From: JANPJV01 sp031425695
GTDB lineage: Bacteria; Pseudomonadota; Gammaproteobacteria; Xanthomonadales; SZUA-5
Reading direction: 5' to 3'
NCBI GenBank assembly: GCA_031425695.1
Contig: JANPJV010000265.1
Location: forward strand, 1 to 8,748
DNA: 8,748 bases
The notes below the pieces were generated by a model, which searched no databases, was not told the origin of the DNA, and was given only the letters and a program-made list of their open reading frames with translations. This document shows positions 6,076-8,748 of this stretch, in pieces. Position 1 is the stretch's first letter, and the number at the start of each line of letters is the position of its first letter. Both the position numbers and the translations under genes were made by a program.

Positions 6076-8637
6076 ATGCGTCGCGCGTTCTCTGTCCTGT
6101 TGATTCTCGTGGTCGTCGCAGCGCTGAATTTTGCGTTGTGGGCCTATGCAAATCGGCCGGTGCAGGTGCCCGACTGGCGTGGTCCGGTGGCGGGCTTCGC
6201 CTTCAGTGCGTTTCAGCGCGACCAGAATCCGTTCGACCGCATCTACCCGACCGTAGCCGAGCTCGAGCGGGACATCATCCTGCTGGCGCAGAACACCCGG
6301 CGTGTGCGCGTCTACACGTCGACCGAAAACCCGACGTTGCCGGATTTGGCGCAGAAGCACGGGCTCAAGCTCACGGCGGGCGCATGGCTCGATCGGGACC
6401 GTACGCGCAACCGGGCCGAGGTGGACACGCTGATTCGCTCGGCGCGCTCGCATCCGGCGATCGATCGCGTCATCGTGGGCAACGAGTCGATCCTGCGCGG
6501 GGATCTCTCTCTCAAGCAGATCATTCCGTATCTTGATCGCGCACGTCGCGCGCTCAAGGTTCCGGTGTCCACCGCCGAGCCGTGGCATATCTGGATCAAG
6601 AATCCGGAGCTCGCCAAGCACGTCGACTACATCGTCGTGCACCTGTTGCCCTATTGGGAGGGCATCCCGCGCCGCAATGCGGTCAAGGAGGTGCTGGCCC
6701 GCTATGACGAGGTCCAGCGCGCGTTCCCGGACAAGGAAATCGTCATTGGCGAAATCGGCTGGCCGAGCAATGGCGACCGCTTCAAGCGTGCGGCTCCAAG
6801 CGTTGCCGACCAGGCCCAGTTCCTACGCGCCTTCTTCAAGGTTGCGGCCGAGCGCGATCTCCATTACTACGTGATGGAAGCCTTCGACCAGCCCTGGAAG
6901 ATCGCCGGCGAAGGTCGGGTCGGCGCCTACTGGGGCATGTACGACGCCGAGCGCCTGCCTAAGTTCGCCTTGATCGGTCCCGTCGTCGAGGACCCCAGCT
7001 GGCCGCGCAAGGCGGTGGTCTCGGCGCTGCTCGCCGTGCTCCCGATCCTGCTTTTCGCGTGGCATTTCGCACGTTTCCGCTTTCTCGGCAAGCTCCTGTT
7101 CGCGGGGCTGATCCAGGCGTCTTGCGGGGTGCTGGTGTGGTCGATCGGCGTCCCTTTCGAGTTCTATCTCGACCCATTCGACTGGGCGATGCTCGGATTG
7201 CTGCTGCCAGCCCAGTTGGCCATCCTCGGCGTCCTCCTCATCAATGGCTTCGAATTCACCGAGGTGATCTGGCGACCGCGCTGGCTGCGTACATTCGCAT
7301 CCCGACCGCTGCTCGATTCCACGCAGGCGCTGCCGAAGGTCTCGATTCACCTGGCGTGCGCCAACGAGCCGCCGGAGATGGTGATCCTGACCTTGGATTC
7401 GCTCGCGGCGCTCGACTATCGGGACTTTGAAGTTCTAGTGATCGACAACAACACCGAGAAGGAAGAAGTCTGGAAACCGGTCGAAGCGCATTGTGCAAAG
7501 CTCGGACCGCGCTTTCGATTCTTCCATCTCAATCCGTGGCCCGGCTTCAAGGCCGGCGCGCTCAATTTCGCGCTTCTGGAGACCGCGCCGGACGCTACGA
7601 TCATTGCTGCGGTCGACAGCGACTACGAGGTCGAACCCGACTGGCTGTTGCGCTTTGTGCCGCACTTTCTCGACGACCCGCGAGTCGCCGTGGTACAGGC
7701 GCCCCAGGCGCACCACGAGTTCGAGAACAACGCCTTCCGGCGCATCTGTAACTGGGAGTACGAAGGCTTCTTCCGCATCGGCATGCACCATCGCAACGAG
7801 CGCAACGCGATCATCCAGCACGGCACCATGACTCTGGTCCGGCGCGAACCGCTCGAGCGCACGGGCAGCTGGGCGGAGTGGTGCATCTGCGAGGACGCCG
7901 AGCTCGGCCTGCGGTTGATGCAAGCAGGGCTGGAGACGCGCTATATCGACGAGGTGGTCGGCCGCGGGCTCACGCCAGCGGATCTCGCCGCCTATAAATC
8001 ACAGCGCTACCGGTGGGCTTTCGGTGCGATGCAGATCCTCAAGCGGCATTGGAAGTGGCTGGTCTTCCCAGGCCCGCTCGACGGCGGCCAACGCTTCCAT
8101 TTCCTCACCGGCTGGTTCAGCTGGTTCGCCGACGCCCTGCATCTGGTGTTCACTATCATGGCGGTGTTCTGGACCCTCGGCATGGTCATCGACAGCGATG
8201 CATTCACCCTGCCCCTGAGCCTTTTCTTGATCCCGGTGCTCGGCTTTTTCGTGGCCAAGGCACTGTTCGGAATCGTGCTCTATCGCGTGCGCGTGCCGTG
8301 CAGCTGGCGCGATACGCTCGGTGCCGCGCTCGCCAGCATGGCCCTGAGCCACGCCATCGCGCGCGGGATTTTCCAGGGATTGTGGGCAAAGAAAGGCGAA
8401 TTTGTGCGCACCGCCAAGCGCCGCCGCCTGCGCAAACGCCCGAGCCCCTGGCTGGCCGTGCGCGAAGAGACGCTGATCTTCACCGCGCTGAGCTTAAGCA
8501 TCGTCGCCATGATCCGCGCCTGGGGCCTCGACTTCATCGAAACCCGCCTGTGGATCGCCATCCTCATCGCCCAGTCCCTGCCCTACCTTTCCGCAATGAT
8601 CGTCGCGATGATCGCGGGACGCGCGGGGGAGAAGTAG
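6076..8637 (+). CDS. GH17-GT2 membrane beta-1,3-glucan enzyme (Pseudomonas NdvB-like)
   Basis: This 853-residue protein joins a family 17 glycoside hydrolase-type domain to a family 2 glycosyltransferase. An N-terminal membrane segment (about 5-25) is followed by the presumably periplasmic GH17 domain, with acid/base E137 in VGNES and nucleophile E226 in GEIGWPS. Three membrane segments follow (about 313-332, 340-360, 371-390). The cytoplasmic GT2 domain begins PKVSIHLACANE (420) and has D457 (VIDNN), D514-S-D516, the ED of CEDAELG (606-607) and QRYRW (643-647), the processive-synthase signature. Four or five C-terminal membrane segments lie at about 682-847. Layout and length match P. aeruginosa NdvB (862 residues), linked to periplasmic/biofilm beta-1,3-glucans; the name is also used for an unrelated rhizobial cyclic glucan synthase. 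GH17 domains from such proteins have been reported to act as glucanosyltransferases. The ATG at 6076 is chosen because upstream residues do not look homologous; its ribosome site is poor. Confidence 0.88.
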   Translation: MRRAFSVLLILVVVAALNFALWAYANRPVQVPDWRGPVAGFAFSAFQRDQNPFDRIYPTVAELERDIILLAQNTRRVRVYTSTENPTLPDLAQKHGLKLTAGAWLDRDRTRNRAEVDTLIRSARSHPAIDRVIVGNESILRGDLSLKQIIPYLDRARRALKVPVSTAEPWHIWIKNPELAKHVDYIVVHLLPYWEGIPRRNAVKEVLARYDEVQRAFPDKEIVIGEIGWPSNGDRFKRAAPSVADQAQFLRAFFKVAAERDLHYYVMEAFDQPWKIAGEGRVGAYWGMYDAERLPKFALIGPVVEDPSWPRKAVVSALLAVLPILLFAWHFARFRFLGKLLFAGLIQASCGVLVWSIGVPFEFYLDPFDWAMLGLLLPAQLAILGVLLINGFEFTEVIWRPRWLRTFASRPLLDSTQALPKVSIHLACANEPPEMVILTLDSLAALDYRDFEVLVIDNNTEKEEVWKPVEAHCAKLGPRFRFFHLNPWPGFKAGALNFALLETAPDATIIAAVDSDYEVEPDWLLRFVPHFLDDPRVAVVQAPQAHHEFENNAFRRICNWEYEGFFRIGMHHRNERNAIIQHGTMTLVRREPLERTGSWAEWCICEDAELGLRLMQAGLETRYIDEVVGRGLTPADLAAYKSQRYRWAFGAMQILKRHWKWLVFPGPLDGGQRFHFLTGWFSWFADALHLVFTIMAVFWTLGMVIDSDAFTLPLSLFLIPVLGFFVAKALFGIVLYRVRVPCSWRDTLGAALASMALSHAIARGIFQGLWAKKGEFVRTAKRRRLRKRPSPWLAVREETLIFTALSLSIVAMIRAWGLDFIETRLWIAILIAQSLPYLSAMIVAMIAGRAGEK

Positions 8638-8639
8638 AG

Positions 8640-8742
8640 GTAGGCCGCAGTGCGCGCGGCGTCAAGCGGGCGGGGCGGCAGGCCGTGGGGGAGGTTCCGG
8701 AAGCCCCGCAGCGCCGCGGAGTAAGCCGCGCGCACAGCGGCC
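8640..8742. repeat. REP doublet after the GH17-GT2 gene
   Basis: Inverted 18-bp arms at 8643-8660 and 8725-8742 match at 17 of 18 positions. On the plus strand GTAG (8640-8643) directly precedes hairpin GCCGC-AGTGCGC-GCGGC (8644-8660). The mirror unit on the minus strand has GATG at the tag position, a decayed or variant foot. The doublet starts 3 bp after the stop codon. The 64 nt between arms are GC-rich. The window ends 6 bp later, so neighbouring units cannot be judged. Confidence 0.7.
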
Positions 8743-8748
8743 ATCGGC

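Overview
The window is GC-rich bacterial DNA with compact genes, Shine-Dalgarno starts and many short GTAG/GTGG-tagged hairpin repeats (REP type) between genes. Gene content (entericidin-like lipoprotein, GH17-GT2 beta-glucan enzyme, stand-alone ATP-dependent ligase) and repeat style fit a gammaproteobacterium, most plausibly of the Xanthomonadales/Lysobacterales. That placement is inference; no rRNA or other taxonomic marker is present.

Layout. 1-200: three tandem degenerate REP units, then a possible promoter. 201-329: 42-residue entericidin-type lipoprotein. 330-449: short gap with a perfect 12-bp palindrome and a possible promoter. 450-2090: catabolic-type acetolactate synthase-like ThDP enzyme. 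2091-2229: gap almost filled by a cloverleaf-forming REP doublet. 2230-3663: aldehyde dehydrogenase, probably co-transcribed with the ThDP enzyme. 3664-3766: gap between convergent genes holding a second REP doublet. 3767-4894 (minus): LigC-type ATP-dependent DNA ligase with a REP hairpin inside its coding sequence. 4895-5449: 555 bp without a convincing gene, holding an imperfect long inverted repeat, hairpins and a 14-bp palindrome. 5450-5887: small secreted SleB-like cell wall hydrolase. 5888-6075: third REP doublet, same family as the units at the window start, then a small hairpin. 6076-8637: membrane GH17-GT2 fusion resembling Pseudomonas NdvB. 8638-8748: fourth REP doublet.

How the genes relate. 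Only the ThDP enzyme and the aldehyde dehydrogenase look like a functional pair: a 2-oxoacid-processing carboligase/decarboxylase followed by an NAD(P)-dependent aldehyde oxidiser. The hydrolase and the GH17-GT2 enzyme both act at the envelope but are separated by a repeat and need not be co-regulated. The ligase stands alone without Ku or a LigD-type gene in view.

The most unusual feature is the repeat layer. At least four hairpin-pair elements and two further sites, with different stem sequences but a shared GTRG foot, sit at nearly every gene boundary. One is embedded in frame in the ligase gene.
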